Source of the DNA: an uncultured Bacteroidales bacterium
GTDB taxonomy: Bacteria; Bacteroidota; Bacteroidia; Bacteroidales; UBA11471
Assembly: GCA_944325415.1 (NCBI GenBank)
Contig: CALUZW010000009.1
Coordinates: 31,861 to 95,860 of the forward strand
Direction: 5' to 3'
DNA length: 64,000 nt
The notes under the pieces are model-generated. The model was not told the DNA's origin, made no database searches, and saw only the letters and a program-made list of their open reading frames with translations. Position numbers and translations under genes: made by a program. How positions within the stretch are numbered: position 1 is the first letter of the stretch; the number at the start of each line of letters is the position of its first letter. Positions 1 through 11,125 of this stretch are shown in pieces.

Positions 1-3000
1 AATACATTGATTACTCCCTATATATCTGGCGATACAGTCGCGCTGTTTGTCGACCCCGAAATCAACAGAATAAATCAGAATGGCCTTGGTCGCAGTTGGG
101 ACGCTTCATTGGTCTACCTCAACGTGGCCCTGTCGCATTTCCGCGACAATGCCGCGGCTTATGCCGGGAAAATCAAGCGTATCTATGTCAAGGAAGGCAC
201 CGTTTCGCCTTTGTGTGCCTACACCAATACCCGCTATCTTTCGGCCGGTATACAGATGGTCTCGGGGGTCGAGCTTTATGGCGGCTACGCCCGTTCTCTT
301 ACGGGAACCGACCGTTCGGTGCGCAATCCGGTCAAGTATCGCTCAATTATCGACGGGAAAGTTGGAACCGATGAGTATGTCTATCATTGTGTCATTTTCA
401 AGGAGGTTTCAGATGCAGTACTTGATGGTTTCCATATTATCAACGGAGATGCTACGCTTACCGGAGTGGAAACGGCACTTATCAAGAATGGGGGCGGTAT
501 TGTATTGGCAATTGACCCCGAGACAGGAGTTGTGGGCGATGGATCCATGACAGGAAACGTGGTGCGAAATTGTCTCGTTGAGAATTGTGTTGCCAACAAG
601 GGGGCAGCTCTCTATGCCAAACCCCACCAAGGTGCTAAATTCGATTTGAAAATGACCAACTGTGTTATTAATAACAATACAGCGGAAGATACAGAATCGG
701 GCTTGGCTTCGGCTATCTGTTTTGACATTCCTGCACAAGGAAACGACGAGATAAAAATAGAACTCGACCACCAGACAATTGTAAAGAATGTTGGTTATGG
801 CGTTTGTGCTACATTACCGGGAAAGGTTTCAATTATAGATAGTTGGGTGTGGAGCAACGCTTCTAAGGCCTATGACGACTGTACCCGTCTCTCATCTGAC
901 AGTGTCCTTACCCTGAAAAATGTAACGGCTACATATTGTGCTTTTGATGCGGGCGCAGGTTACAACGACAATGGAAACTTCTCGACACTTACGTATAACA
1001 AGAGCGACGCCAACTATCCGATGTGCGAGAATCCCACCCGTAACATAGGCCGCACACTTGATGCATTCAATACCTATAACGGAGGGCTCACCGACTATAT
1101 GCCCTCCAATATGAATCCTGTCGTGAACTGCGCCAGCGACGACCCCGATCCCGCCGATACCGACATCACCACCGTCAATTCGCGGCAGGCGGGCGGTGCT
1201 CCCGACTTGGGTGCATATGAGAACTCGCGCCTCCCCCTCAAAGGTTCGGTATTCTATGTGCGCGACTACCGCAACGACGACGGTACCGTCGACCTCACCG
1301 CCGGCGGCGACGGTCTCTCGTGGGCGACGGCCATCAACGGAAATGCCATTTACGACCTCACCACTTCGACCATGATTGCCGACTCGACGGCAAGCAGCCG
1401 TTATGTAGGTTACTATGATGCATCAGCACGCCCTTATGGCGAACAGTCCAATGCCAGTCGTCCATTCTGGACAGCCAATAGCCGGGTAAACAACGTTTAT
1501 CGCATCACCAATACCCGAGAAGAACGTTACGTAGGAGGTTTACAGTATGCCGTAGAGAAAGCCTTGATAGCAGCCAGAGATTCCTCTCGATGCCTTGAAG
1601 TGTGGGTGGCCGGCGGCACCTATACCGATTACAAAGGCTTTGTCATACGCGATTCGGTGTCTGTAAAGGGAGGATTCCCTAATTATGGAAATCCTGGTGA
1701 TAATGAACGGCATCCCCTTATAGCCGAAGGCATACCTCTCAGCGAAGAAAACAGTAACTATGCCAATAATGTGTCTGATTATGAAACGATTTTACAGATA
1801 CAGGCCGAGGCACCCGTTACCGTAGATGATGCAGTGCGAGGCATATATAGAGTGGGTCAGATTCAAAACAGTATGCGTAAAACAGTGCTTTATCAGCCCG
1901 ATGTATGTCTACCCACCTATGCTCCGTTAGGAAAAACCTATGCACATGGTTCGTCAAACTCTTCAAATGATGAAAATGAATATTCCAATAAGTATCGCGA
2001 TGACTATCTTCATTATGCCGGAAATCCTGTCTGGGACGGTTTTACCATTCGACACGGGTTTATTGCGGGTGTATCATCAAATCGAGATGGAGGTGCAGGT
2101 GTACGCATGTTCCAAGGGGTAACCATACGCAATTGTGTAATAAGAAATAACGCTTATTTTGCGGATATTCCTTCCGGTGCTTTATATGATATATACGATA
2201 GAACCGGGTGGACTGCTCGAGCTTCGTCGGAATATTCCGGGAATCGTGTGAGCCAACTTCTTGATGGAAACAGACGTACTTTCTGGCACTCTGATTACGG
2301 ACTTTTTTCTCATGACGAAGCACCATTTATTGTCGAAATAGATATGCAGGAAGAAAAAGACCTTAATGCAGTCTATTGGGTACAAAGAACGGTCGGTAAC
2401 GATAACGGTAAGATACAGAGCTATCGTATATATGTAACATCGAGCAGAGTCGACAATTTGAACGACGTTGCGAATTTGGGAGAAGAGTATCTGGCGGCAG
2501 ATGTATCTAATGCTTCTATTCCTAACGTGTTTGTCCCTATACAGCTGAACCGAAGAATGACCGGCCGTTATGTATACGTATATATAAGACAAGGATATGG
2601 CGGATTTGGTTCCGGATCGGAATTTTATGCAGGAAAAGCTTATTACGGTGATGACGTAATAGCTGGAGAAAATAAATTAGAAAATGATAATCCTCGTTCA
2701 CGAGGCGGCGGAGTTTATTGCGACAGCGGTGAAAGTCATGATGGAGCTATTGAGAATTGTTTTATCTACCACAATGTAACGACAGGTTATTCAAATGATA
2801 ATGATTCATATGGCGGTGGTATGTATATGATTTCGGGTACAGGTTATAATCTTCTCGTGAGCAATAATTATGCACAAAATAATGGAGGAGGAATCTTTAT
2901 TGAAGATGCCACCTTCTACAACAATACCGTAGCTTATAACGGTTCGCGAGGAACCGGCGGCATGCACCAGTTCACGGCTTCCAGCGGCACTGCGATTGCC

Positions 3001-6000
3001 ATGAATGTATTCAATACTATTTTTTACGGTAATTCTGGATATGCGATTAATGCCGCGGATACCATGAATATGAATCCTTTGCGCAACTGTTATGTGCAGA
3101 CTACCACAGCTATGCCTTCGGGGGTAACAAATAAGATATTGGCTGCCGACGGAAATATGCAAGGTACGGCTTTAGCCAATCCTTTTGAACGCGGTTCTAA
3201 TGCCTTGTCCGAGAATAACTACCGGCTCTCGGGTTCATCGTTGTGTGTCAATGCGGGTCTTAACGAACCTACCGACCCCAATGATGCCTCCAAGCGTGTT
3301 TCTCTTCCGCTTACCGATGTCGATTTTGCCGACCGTATACAAGATTGTACCATCGATATAGGTGCATACGAGTATAATGGAGCCTACGATATTACTCCCG
3401 AAGAGATAGAATTGGTGATAGGGGGTATAACGTATGAAAAAGTTTATGCCTATTATGTTTCTTATAGTGGTGCTGATGGAGGAAATGCTTCGGCTTCAAG
3501 CCCGGAAAATGCAGCTTGTTGGATGAAGTTGCAGAAAGTCCTTGATGCAGCAGGTCGACAGAAAGCGCAAACCCCCAATATCCCTTGTGTGGTGAAGGTG
3601 GCCGGGAGTCATGCCCCTTATGCTCCGCGGCGCACAACCGTAGTCCCCGGCGAAAATCAGTTGGTCGAGGAAGATGAAGACGTGCGCAGCTATGCCCTTA
3701 TAGTGCCGCGTGGAGTTGAGGTTTGGGGAGGTTACGATGAAACATTTACCGAGGTCTCGCGCGATATCCCCGGCAACAAGACTACGTTTAAGGCCGAATA
3801 TGTATCGGCGGCCGATACATCGCTTATCAATACCTATCATGCGGTAGTATTTACCGATCTCCTTTATGATGTCAATGGTGAGCCCATGCGCAACAGCGAC
3901 AATACCTACCAACGTATTCCGGCCGAAGCCGGCTATGCTGTCTTGGACGGACTTTTCATTACGGGTGGAAACGCTGATGGTTCGCTGCACGAAGACGATT
4001 GTCGCGGAGGCGGTATTCTGGCAGAATCGTATTCTCATATACGTAATTGTATTGTGCGGGAAAATTCCGCGACAGAAGAGGGTGGAGGCATATATTTAAA
4101 ATCCGGAGCTATCGTATCGGGTTCTCTCATTTGTAATAATAGTGCCAACGTAGGCGCGGGATTGTATATCGACAGTCAGAATGGTTCTGATTCAACATAT
4201 ATCGTCACTTCGACAATAGTCCAGAATTCCGCACTTGGAGAGGGTGGTGGAATCTATTTTACAGACCGTCACTTAAATGTCAATTCTTCGGTGTTCTGGG
4301 GGAATACGGCCAATTACGCCAAAGATGTATATGGTAATTATAATGGCGATGAGAATGGAAAATATCCGTTTTCTTATGTAGCTGTGGAAAATTTGTTGGT
4401 ACCAGGCTTGAACAACCGTTCGGTATCGTCGGATAATGATGGAGGAGTACGTTTTGTTGAGAACGACTCTCTGTACATGATAGAAGAGACGTCGATATTG
4501 GTGGCTGCCGGTATGCCTGTGGCCGAATATGCCACGTGGATTTCAAATACGGAGATGTCTACTCATGACTTTGCCGACATGGTGCGTATGACGGCCGATA
4601 ACATAGATATAGGTGCCCGTGCATTGGGCTACTCGGTTTCACCTCCCGAGAATGTTCTTATTCAACGCATTTTCGTTACTGATGGTACGGTCCTGCATGA
4701 AAATCTCGAACAACTCCTGTCGGCACAATTGTCGGGTAGTGATACGCTTTATCGGGTGAGAGGTGCATCGTTTGTCTATCCTATGTATGAACTCTATGAT
4801 GCGTTGCGTTATATCAAGCATGTCCGCAGTAAAGAGGAGCCGTTGATTGCGGGAACCGAGAATAGAAATCTTCTTTTTGAGATATATCTCTCGGGAGGTA
4901 CATTCATACCTCGTGAAGCAAGTGATGGAACGACCGTTGAGAATGCCCGTACATCGACTTTTACCATTCCCGAGGGTGTCTCGATTTACGGAGGCTTTTC
5001 AGGGAAAGAACTTTATTGCCAGGAAACCGATAAAGGAAATCATACCGTAGCGGGCATCGATTTTATCGGAGGTTCCAGTACCGACTATTTGTCAGAACGT
5101 GAGCGAATCGACATGAATGGCAATGCTATTATCGAGCCGTGGGAGTATGCTTATCAGACACTGTTCTCCGGTAAGTCCAACAGTGAGATGGGTGTTCAGG
5201 GTGTCTATCATGTCATTTATGCCTGTGCCGACCCCGACAAAGTGGGAACGTTGCCAGATCTTGTCTACCCTGCAAATTCGCAAGTGCCTTCGGGGCAGCC
5301 CATTATCATCGACGGAATAACCGTTACCGGTGGCTATGCGGCCAAATTGGTTACGGGCGATGAGGCGTATCGCGACAACTATTTTAAGGGTGGAGCTATT
5401 TGTGTCGATGGTACCGACAACGGCGGTCTTTCTTTGCCGAAACGGTATATACCGCTTACCATTCGCCGTAGTCTTATTTATGGAAACAGCGGTATATTAG
5501 GCGGTGCCATATACAATACCGGTATATGTTCGATATTTAATTCGCAGATATCGTCGAACGAGGCGGTTGCTTCAACGACCGGAGTAGGTGGTGAGTATGC
5601 CGGCTCGGGAGGCGCTATTTATGTCGATGGTGCCATATATTCGGTCAACTCATTATATGCCAACAATGAAGCAGCCAACAAAGGCGGGGCTATTTTCAAT
5701 GAAAGCCTTTCCCGTATTTGGGTGGTCAACTGTAATCTGGTACGGAACAAGGCGGCCGAGTATCCTTGCATATATTCTTTAAATAAGAGTTCTGTTGGAA
5801 CCGAGAGTCTCAACCTGTCGGCCAACCTGGTCTTTAACTCGGCATTCTGGGGCAATGAGTCTGATGCAGGCCGATATGCCATCAACAAGTGGCAGACCGA
5901 TGGCACACTCTTTGCCGACCCTACTGTTGCCGAAGCTCCCGACATACTCCACTTCTGTGCTTACGAAGAAGGGTGGGGCAAGGTACCTGAGATAGGAGAG

Positions 6001-9000
6001 GGCAACTGCGACGAAGAGGCCGCTGGAAATATTGATAATTTCAAAAACAATAATGTACAACTTGCCGCGGAAAACAGGTCGCTTTACGGTCCCAATTTTG
6101 CCAATCCTTCAACGCGGGCGGGAGTGGCCGGTTATCAGCAGGCTGCTGATTGGTCGCTCAGTCGTATCAATCCCATGGTCGATGCCGGGTGGGGTTGGGC
6201 TTCGCAGGAATACGATAACGTGTCCGACTTATGGCAATGGTCGTCTCCTGAAAAAACTGGCGGACTTTATTTCGAGATTCCCTACTATGTGGAATTGGGA
6301 AATATCACCATTTACGAACCGTTGTTCCCGGGATTGGACGACTTGTATATGAGAACGGCCGATGGTCGGGATATTAACCGTATCTGTCTCGACCCCAATC
6401 GCACCATTGCCGAGTCGGGAAAAAATACCTATATCGATATCGGCGTTTATGAATATCGACATTCTCTTATCAATACCGATGCCGATACTCTTTATGTGTG
6501 TGCCGAAGAAATTCCCGGAAATGTCAATGACGGTTCGTCGTGGGCCACGGCTACCAGTAATCTGCAACGGGCCATAGAGCGGCTTTTGCTCAACCGGAAC
6601 GGTAAGGATAAGATTATATATATGACCGAAGGGGAATTTGCTCCCATATATACCATTAACAAGAATGGAGGTTTTGTAGTCAATACACGTTATGGCTCGC
6701 AGGGCGGAACAGACATTGGAGAAACGAAGAACATCGGTTCGATACGTATATCTGGGGGGTATAATGATGATAATCAACAGCAACCTATCCCCGTTGAGAG
6801 CTCCATATATCGGGGAGAGAATTATAAGACCGTCATTACCACCATCAATTCCGAGGTATCGTCGCTCTTCAATATAGAGGATATTGCCAATCGCGAGAAT
6901 AATGAGCAGGAGGCCGTATCGAGCAGGACGGTCGTCCCTATGATGTTGGAAAATCTTACCTTCGAAAATCCCTATGGAGCCGCATTCCGCTATGAAACCA
7001 GTAATGGTGTTGACGATGCCAATACGGTAAAACTGGTATTGAGCGGGTGTGAATTTAGGGGCAGCGATGGAGCGTCGGTCGGCTTGCCGGTCGTGAAGAT
7101 AGCTGGTCGTGGCGGTCGCACACTCATCTACAACACGCTGTTCCATTCCAACCGTGGGGTACCCATCGATGCTGTCGATACCGAGGTATTCAACACGACG
7201 ATAGCTTTGAACACAGGTGTGCCGGTACTCTCCGACAGTATCTACGGCGGAGAGTCTCAACCCCGTTATCCGTCGAAACTGTACAACTCGGTGTTGTGGC
7301 GTAACGGTGGCCAGGGTATTGACCAGTCTGCATCGGAAAACATTGTTTCGTCACAACTTTCCTCTACTCCATCGGCAGGAAACCAGATTATCCAGATTGA
7401 GAATATCCGTTACAACGCGATGCAGAATCTTTCGGCCACGACGTTAGCGGTTGATGACGAACAATATCGGAATGATAATCTGTCGGAGCAAAACGATGAT
7501 GTGATTAACGGCCCTAATTTCTTTACCCCCTATGAAGGCGATTTGGCTGCCCGCGATTTCGATATCGGGGCCTCGGCACTCCTTCTCAACAAAGGCGACT
7601 CCGTCAGCTATCGTACCGCCCTTAACCTGGCGGCCGACCAGCCTTCGGGCTATGACATATCGTTGAGCCATCTCCGGGTCTACGACGACAACATCGATCG
7701 CGGTGCATACGAAAACAACCAGCACCTCTATCCGATACTTTATGTCCAGCCCGATAAGACGCTCGAAGGAGACGGCTCTACGTGGGAGAATGCTTTCGGT
7801 CAGGGACGTTTGCAGGAAGCTATTGATTTGTGTGCTGTATATGCAGCTACTCGCACGGCCGATACCGAAAATGCCATTGTTTTTGTCAAAGGAGGCAACA
7901 CGGGTGAGTCATTGATACTGCGCAACGGAGTCTCGGTCTATGGAAGTGTGTCGACCAGCTATACCGACACCGTTACGGCCGATGGCGTGACCCCGTCTGT
8001 TACAGTCGATAAGATTATCTCCGACCGTCCGGGTCTGTTGGCGTCGACGACCTCCCGTACCCGTATCGAAGGTGTCTCTTATAACCGTAGCGACGTATTC
8101 GATGGAATTACCGTGTTGGACGGCTTCGAAATAGTACCCGCCGGCGAATCGGCCACGGCTGCCGTATCGCTTTCTTCGCAGATGGTGTTGCGCAACAATT
8201 ATGTACATGGTGCAACCATTACCGGTAGTAGTACTCCTGTCGTCGACAACCGGGGCGGTCTGCTCTACAATATGCTTGTGGCCGACAATAGTCCGGCACA
8301 AGGGGCTCCGGTAGTGGCCAATGAGGGTGGTACGCTGGTCAATCTTACCATTGATGCTCCGGCCGGTAGTTCGCCGGTAGTTCATACCGCCTCCGGGCAG
8401 ATGTTCAACACCATAGCTACGCAAGGCCGTCTGTTCGATGCTTCGCTTTATTCAGGCGACGACCTTCCCCTTGACGGCAATCCCTACAACACCTATTTGC
8501 CCGATGAACTTTCCTACCAGCTCAAAGAGTTGAGCATGGCCATTGACCGTGGCGATGCCACACCCGGCATACCGTCGGCCTTTGCCTCGTATGTCAACTT
8601 GGCGACCGACCGCGACATTATGGGTAATGCCCGGACCTTTGCCGGGGCTGTCGATTACGGTTGTTTCGAAACGTGGAATATCACCGACGGCTACAAGGCT
8701 ACGCAGGCTCCGGCCGGTGGCTCGGTAGTCTATCTGCACGGCGGAAATCTTCTCCTCGAAAATCTGCCTGCAACATTTGCGCCGGGTTACCTCCTGCTCA
8801 AAGAGGGAACGTCGCTTTATGGCAACGGTAATACTGTGAGTCTCGACTATGTGGCTGTGGAGCGGACTTTCGGTGCAGGGTGGCAGTTGGCCGCGTTCCC
8901 CTATGCCTTGCAGCGCGATAGCATTAGTCGGGTGCGTTACACGGGTACTACCTATGATCCCGAGCCCCTGAGTGTAACGGCCGGCGATACGGTAGCCGTT

Positions 9001-10158
9001 TATAACGGGCGGGCACGGGCCGAGTCGTTGTCTCGCTACCATGAGGCAAATTCGCCTTATTGGGAGGAGAAGAGCGCTCTGGCGGCGACCGAAGGGTTCG
9101 GCCTCTGTCTGGCACAGGCCGGCACCTACCGCTTTACCGGACGGGCTACGGGTGATGGGCCCTTGTATGTTGAGAATAATACCGACAAGACCGTCTCGCT
9201 CGTGCAGTACAATCTCACCGAAGTGGAAAGCGACGGAACACCTCGCTTCACCCATAAGGAGAATATGGGCTGGAATCTCTTCGGACTGCCTTATCTGGTA
9301 TCTTCTTACGGTTGGGCAGATATGGATCTCCCGCACCTGCTCTATGGTTACGACGGCCTTACCTATACGACCATCGAGTCGTGGACCGGAGGAGAGGCCC
9401 GTTTGGGTGGCGGATATTTCACTCAGACGGCTGTCATCGGCAATGGAGAGAAAGAAGAGTTGCTCTTCCCCCAACCACAATCTACCAGTCTGACCTCGGT
9501 TGCAGGCACGGGTATGGATTTGGTTTTGCGTATCACGGGTGACGGCGGAGCCGATGAGGCTCGTCTCCGTACCACCGACTCTGCATGCGATGCATTGAGT
9601 TACGAGGTAGGACGCGACGGTGTCAAATTTATGAGCATGAACCGAAGTGTTCCGCAGATATATGTAACCAACCCCTCGACCGGAACCCGCTTCTCTCTGG
9701 CAACGGCGGTCGACGAGACCGTTTCTGCGCCTGTGGGTGTCTATGTGGCCGACAGTGGCTACTATACCATAGACCTGCCCGATGAGACGATGGCTCAGGG
9801 CTACGATGTGTTGCTCCTGACCGACACCTATACAGGACAGACGACCGACCTCAAAGAGTCGCCCTATACCTTCCTGGCCGACGGTGCCGAAGATGCCGAT
9901 CGTCGATTCTCGCTCTCATTCCGGCGGAAAGAAGACGGTGAGCCTACGGTGCAGGTCTATCTCCATGAACGCACGCTCTATGTCAAGGGGCTCCAAGGTG
10001 GCGAACGCATTTTCCTCTACGATACCTCGGGCCATTGCCTGCTCGATGCCCGAAGCCAAGGCTCGCAATACACGGCGAAAGTGGGTGGCACTGGCGTGTA
10101 TATTGTCGATGTGGTATCACCAGCCTCTCGCCGCTCGTGCAAGGTGGTATCGTTGTAA
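1..10158 (+). CDS. Giant beta-helix surface protein, 5'-partial, with discoidin-like domain and T9SS tail
   Basis: This is the 3' part of a very large gene: the frame is open from base 1, and the first start-like codon (TTG at 7) appears internal, so the start and signal peptide lie left of the window. Counting from base 7, about six beta-helix modules are visible. Several open with a GDGxSWATA-type motif (near residues 434, 2174, 2588; weaker at 24 and 1155) and close with DIGAYE or a variant (near 400, 1117, 1533, 2142, 2562, 2881), with GGGIY and NCxIxxN rungs between. Residues about 734-882 resemble an F5/8 type C (discoidin) sugar-binding domain. The last ~70 residues (YDTSG, TGVYIVDV, KVV) fit a type A type IX secretion sorting signal. 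By family knowledge it should cross the outer membrane and stay on the cell surface; an adhesin or glycan-binding role is inference. The ligand is unknown. Confidence 0.85.
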   Translation, partial: NTLITPYISGDTVALFVDPEINRINQNGLGRSWDASLVYLNVALSHFRDNAAAYAGKIKRIYVKEGTVSPLCAYTNTRYLSAGIQMVSGVELYGGYARSLTGTDRSVRNPVKYRSIIDGKVGTDEYVYHCVIFKEVSDAVLDGFHIINGDATLTGVETALIKNGGGIVLAIDPETGVVGDGSMTGNVVRNCLVENCVANKGAALYAKPHQGAKFDLKMTNCVINNNTAEDTESGLASAICFDIPAQGNDEIKIELDHQTIVKNVGYGVCATLPGKVSIIDSWVWSNASKAYDDCTRLSSDSVLTLKNVTATYCAFDAGAGYNDNGNFSTLTYNKSDANYPMCENPTRNIGRTLDAFNTYNGGLTDYMPSNMNPVVNCASDDPDPADTDITTVNSRQAGGAPDLGAYENSRLPLKGSVFYVRDYRNDDGTVDLTAGGDGLSWATAINGNAIYDLTTSTMIADSTASSRYVGYYDASARPYGEQSNASRPFWTANSRVNNVYRITNTREERYVGGLQYAVEKALIAARDSSRCLEVWVAGGTYTDYKGFVIRDSVSVKGGFPNYGNPGDNERHPLIAEGIPLSEENSNYANNVSDYETILQIQAEAPVTVDDAVRGIYRVGQIQNSMRKTVLYQPDVCLPTYAPLGKTYAHGSSNSSNDENEYSNKYRDDYLHYAGNPVWDGFTIRHGFIAGVSSNRDGGAGVRMFQGVTIRNCVIRNNAYFADIPSGALYDIYDRTGWTARASSEYSGNRVSQLLDGNRRTFWHSDYGLFSHDEAPFIVEIDMQEEKDLNAVYWVQRTVGNDNGKIQSYRIYVTSSRVDNLNDVANLGEEYLAADVSNASIPNVFVPIQLNRRMTGRYVYVYIRQGYGGFGSGSEFYAGKAYYGDDVIAGENKLENDNPRSRGGGVYCDSGESHDGAIENCFIYHNVTTGYSNDNDSYGGGMYMISGTGYNLLVSNNYAQNNGGGIFIEDATFYNNTVAYNGSRGTGGMHQFTASSGTAIAMNVFNTIFYGNSGYAINAADTMNMNPLRNCYVQTTTAMPSGVTNKILAADGNMQGTALANPFERGSNALSENNYRLSGSSLCVNAGLNEPTDPNDASKRVSLPLTDVDFADRIQDCTIDIGAYEYNGAYDITPEEIELVIGGITYEKVYAYYVSYSGADGGNASASSPENAACWMKLQKVLDAAGRQKAQTPNIPCVVKVAGSHAPYAPRRTTVVPGENQLVEEDEDVRSYALIVPRGVEVWGGYDETFTEVSRDIPGNKTTFKAEYVSAADTSLINTYHAVVFTDLLYDVNGEPMRNSDNTYQRIPAEAGYAVLDGLFITGGNADGSLHEDDCRGGGILAESYSHIRNCIVRENSATEEGGGIYLKSGAIVSGSLICNNSANVGAGLYIDSQNGSDSTYIVTSTIVQNSALGEGGGIYFTDRHLNVNSSVFWGNTANYAKDVYGNYNGDENGKYPFSYVAVENLLVPGLNNRSVSSDNDGGVRFVENDSLYMIEETSILVAAGMPVAEYATWISNTEMSTHDFADMVRMTADNIDIGARALGYSVSPPENVLIQRIFVTDGTVLHENLEQLLSAQLSGSDTLYRVRGASFVYPMYELYDALRYIKHVRSKEEPLIAGTENRNLLFEIYLSGGTFIPREASDGTTVENARTSTFTIPEGVSIYGGFSGKELYCQETDKGNHTVAGIDFIGGSSTDYLSERERIDMNGNAIIEPWEYAYQTLFSGKSNSEMGVQGVYHVIYACADPDKVGTLPDLVYPANSQVPSGQPIIIDGITVTGGYAAKLVTGDEAYRDNYFKGGAICVDGTDNGGLSLPKRYIPLTIRRSLIYGNSGILGGAIYNTGICSIFNSQISSNEAVASTTGVGGEYAGSGGAIYVDGAIYSVNSLYANNEAANKGGAIFNESLSRIWVVNCNLVRNKAAEYPCIYSLNKSSVGTESLNLSANLVFNSAFWGNESDAGRYAINKWQTDGTLFADPTVAEAPDILHFCAYEEGWGKVPEIGEGNCDEEAAGNIDNFKNNNVQLAAENRSLYGPNFANPSTRAGVAGYQQAADWSLSRINPMVDAGWGWASQEYDNVSDLWQWSSPEKTGGLYFEIPYYVELGNITIYEPLFPGLDDLYMRTADGRDINRICLDPNRTIAESGKNTYIDIGVYEYRHSLINTDADTLYVCAEEIPGNVNDGSSWATATSNLQRAIERLLLNRNGKDKIIYMTEGEFAPIYTINKNGGFVVNTRYGSQGGTDIGETKNIGSIRISGGYNDDNQQQPIPVESSIYRGENYKTVITTINSEVSSLFNIEDIANRENNEQEAVSSRTVVPMMLENLTFENPYGAAFRYETSNGVDDANTVKLVLSGCEFRGSDGASVGLPVVKIAGRGGRTLIYNTLFHSNRGVPIDAVDTEVFNTTIALNTGVPVLSDSIYGGESQPRYPSKLYNSVLWRNGGQGIDQSASENIVSSQLSSTPSAGNQIIQIENIRYNAMQNLSATTLAVDDEQYRNDNLSEQNDDVINGPNFFTPYEGDLAARDFDIGASALLLNKGDSVSYRTALNLAADQPSGYDISLSHLRVYDDNIDRGAYENNQHLYPILYVQPDKTLEGDGSTWENAFGQGRLQEAIDLCAVYAATRTADTENAIVFVKGGNTGESLILRNGVSVYGSVSTSYTDTVTADGVTPSVTVDKIISDRPGLLASTTSRTRIEGVSYNRSDVFDGITVLDGFEIVPAGESATAAVSLSSQMVLRNNYVHGATITGSSTPVVDNRGGLLYNMLVADNSPAQGAPVVANEGGTLVNLTIDAPAGSSPVVHTASGQMFNTIATQGRLFDASLYSGDDLPLDGNPYNTYLPDELSYQLKELSMAIDRGDATPGIPSAFASYVNLATDRDIMGNARTFAGAVDYGCFETWNITDGYKATQAPAGGSVVYLHGGNLLLENLPATFAPGYLLLKEGTSLYGNGNTVSLDYVAVERTFGAGWQLAAFPYALQRDSISRVRYTGTTYDPEPLSVTAGDTVAVYNGRARAESLSRYHEANSPYWEEKSALAATEGFGLCLAQAGTYRFTGRATGDGPLYVENNTDKTVSLVQYNLTEVESDGTPRFTHKENMGWNLFGLPYLVSSYGWADMDLPHLLYGYDGLTYTTIESWTGGEARLGGGYFTQTAVIGNGEKEELLFPQPQSTSLTSVAGTGMDLVLRITGDGGADEARLRTTDSACDALSYEVGRDGVKFMSMNRSVPQIYVTNPSTGTRFSLATAVDETVSAPVGVYVADSGYYTIDLPDETMAQGYDVLLLTDTYTGQTTDLKESPYTFLADGAEDADRRFSLSFRRKEDGEPTVQVYLHERTLYVKGLQGGERIFLYDTSGHCLLDARSQGSQYTAKVGGTGVYIVDVVSPASRRSCKVVSL

Positions 10159-10179
10159 ATAGGGATTGAAAACTTTTTT

Positions 10180-10218
10180 ACGAGGAGGGTTGCCCGCACC
10201 TGCGGCAACCCTCCTCGT
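10180..10218. terminator. Terminator after giant surface protein gene
   Basis: A perfect 15-bp stem (arms 10180-10194 and 10204-10218) with a 9-nt loop follows the stop codon by about 20 bases. T-rich tracts flank both sides (10174-10179 and 10221-10226), so it could act in either direction. Confidence 0.8.
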
Positions 10219-10378
10219 TGCTTTTCCGGCGATTCGCTCCCAGAAATCTTTTGTCGGCCGGTGGCCGGTGAGAGAACCCTCCAAACATCGGCGGCCGTGA
10301 AGTTGTTATAAAATTGTCATACGATTGTATCTCCTTAGAAATATTCATGTCGTTCTTTTGTAGCGCAAAACAGAGAGA

Positions 10379-11125
10379 ATGAAAAACAAGGAGTTCAAGA
10401 CCATTGTCATGTCCGACATACACCTCGGCTCGAAATGGTCAAAGGCCAAAGAGGCCAATCTTTTTTTGAAAGCCCACACCTGCGAGACGCTTATTCTGTG
10501 TGGCGACATTATCGACGGATGGGAAATACTTCGGGGCAAGAAGCCCAAGTGGAAAAAACGCCATACCCACTTTATCAAGCGGTTACTATCGATATTGCCT
10601 CATACGCATATCATCTATCTGCGGGGTAACCACGACGATTTTCTCGATCGCATTCTTCCTCTCGAAATTCCCAATTTCACCCTTTGTCGCGACTATGTCT
10701 ACCAGAGTGGCGAACGCCGTTACTATGTATTGCACGGCGATGTGTTCGACACGATAACCTCCAGGTTCAGCTGGCTGGCCAAGGTGGGCGATGTAGGATA
10801 CAGTATGCTGATGGGCATAAACCGCGTATATAACCGGCGTCGGCGCAAAAAAGGGTTGCCTTACAAGTCGATATCGCAGAAAGTCAAGCAGTCGGTCAAG
10901 GCATCGGTCTCGTACATCAGCGATTTTGAAGACTCGCTGTGCGGCATAGCCCGGCGGAAAAACTGTACCGGAGTTATCTGCGGACACATCCACCAGGCCG
11001 ACGACCGTATGATAGGCGATGTGCATTACCTTAACTCTGGCGACTGGGTAGAGTCGATGACTGCACTGGTCGAAGACTTCGACGGGAATTGGTCGATTAT
11101 GGAATATACAAAAGAGAAAAACTGA
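10379..11125 (+). CDS. LpxH-like metallophosphoesterase (UDP-2,3-diacylglucosamine diphosphatase family)
   Basis: 248-residue calcineurin-like phosphoesterase. The metal-binding motifs are all present: SDIHLG (D13, H15), CGDIIDG (D43), RGNHDD (N84, H85), HGDVFD (H119) and CGHIHQAD (H203, H205). In the LpxH/LpxH2 family this enzyme hydrolyses UDP-2,3-diacylglucosamine to lipid X in lipid A synthesis, at the inner face of the cytoplasmic membrane. Related family members act on other phosphodiesters, so the substrate is inferred. It is the first gene of a tightly packed run: its TGA overlaps the ATG of the following glycosyltransferase by one base. The start is the ATG at 10379, preceded by an AT-rich leader without a Shine-Dalgarno site. 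Confidence 0.8.
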   Translation: MKNKEFKTIVMSDIHLGSKWSKAKEANLFLKAHTCETLILCGDIIDGWEILRGKKPKWKKRHTHFIKRLLSILPHTHIIYLRGNHDDFLDRILPLEIPNFTLCRDYVYQSGERRYYVLHGDVFDTITSRFSWLAKVGDVGYSMLMGINRVYNRRRRKKGLPYKSISQKVKQSVKASVSYISDFEDSLCGIARRKNCTGVICGHIHQADDRMIGDVHYLNSGDWVESMTALVEDFDGNWSIMEYTKEKN

